Assembly (NCBI GenBank): GCA_964644525.1
Contig: CAZXWC010000104.1
Span: 1 to 5,056 of the forward strand
Length of the DNA stretch: 5,056 nucleotides
Source: BM714 sp964644525
GTDB taxonomy: Bacteria > Bacillota > Clostridia > Peptostreptococcales > BM714
Reading direction: 5' to 3'
Shown: piece after piece, positions 4,888 to 5,056 of the stretch
How positions within the stretch are numbered: position 1 is the first letter of the stretch
Layout: the number at the start of each line of letters is the position of its first letter
Program-made: the position numbers and the translations under genes
Notes under the pieces: model-generated
Database searches by the model: none
The model's input: the letters and a program-made list of their open reading frames with translations, nothing else
Told to the model about the DNA's origin: nothing

Positions 4888-5056
4888 TTGAAAAGATCAA
4901 TGACATTGTTCCTGCTGATTCTAATCGCCGTTATCGCCTACAATGGCGTATATACGATTGAATCGGGAGAGGAAACAGTTATTACAAGGTTTGGAGAATA
5001 TGCAAGGACTGAGACTCAGGCGGGACTGAAATGGAAGATTCCACTGGTGGAACAGA
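4888..5056 (+). CDS. SPFH/band-7 membrane protein, HflC/HflK-like (N-terminal part, cut by the window end)
   Basis: Only the first 56 codons are present and the reading frame is open at the window edge. Residues about 5-19 form one hydrophobic membrane helix (LFLLILIAVIAY). It is followed directly by the typical start of a band-7 domain: YTIESGEETVITRFGEYART, then GLKWKIPLVEQ. The ES/DGE-xx-VxxRFG and PGLxxKIP patterns are characteristic of HflC and HflK, which form a large membrane assembly around the FtsH protease and affect membrane protein turnover. The very short N-terminus before the helix fits HflC better than HflK, but this fragment cannot decide, and other band-7 proteins remain possible. 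The TTG start is chosen because AAGGAGG at 4873-4879 lies 8 bases upstream; the in-frame ATG at 4900 is 20 bases away. An hflK or hflC partner may follow outside the window. Confidence 0.85.
   Translation, partial: MKRSMTLFLLILIAVIAYNGVYTIESGEETVITRFGEYARTETQAGLKWKIPLVEQ

Overview
The window looks like ordinary chromosome from a low-GC Gram-positive bacterium, most likely of the class Clostridia. The reasons are A/T-rich intergenic DNA, strong purine-rich ribosome binding sites (AGGGAGGG, AAAAGGAGGG, AAGGAGG), consensus-like sigma-A promoters, a TTG start codon, and the mix of genes (a DegV family protein, an HD-GYP receptor, an HflC/HflK-type band-7 protein). This is inference from style and gene content; no species marker is present.

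Layout, left to right. A complete degV-family gene (22-906, +) ends in a perfect 8-bp hairpin just before its stop codon. A gap of about 345 bases follows (907-1251) with no believable gene. It holds a long imperfect stem-loop (966-1069, closed further out by 944-948/1084-1088) and a second hairpin (1092-1117), and is the best candidate here for an undescribed structured RNA or dispersed repeat. Next is a small acidic protein of unknown function (1252-1554, +), a run of 7-base tandem repeats just after its stop, and a rho-independent terminator (1630-1655). A SnoaL/NTF2-like protein (1734-2162, +) then runs tail-to-tail into a large membrane-bound HD-GYP protein (2137-3924, -), and the two coding regions overlap by 26 bases. 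A 152-base divergent intergenic region separates the HD-GYP gene from a DEDDh 3'-5' exonuclease (4077-4664, +). The exonuclease has a clear TTGACC-17-TATAAT promoter carrying two short inverted repeats. A strong C6/G6 hairpin follows the exonuclease. The window ends in the first 56 codons of a membrane-anchored SPFH/band-7 protein resembling HflC or HflK (4888-5056, +).

The genes do not form one obvious pathway. Each looks like its own transcription unit: the gaps are wide, terminators or hairpins lie between most genes, and one pair is convergent and one divergent. The known roles represented are fatty-acid binding (DegV), cyclic-di-GMP turnover in response to an external signal (HD-GYP), nucleic-acid trimming (DEDDh exonuclease) and membrane protein quality control (HflC/K). 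I see no mobile element, CRISPR array, tRNA or rRNA.
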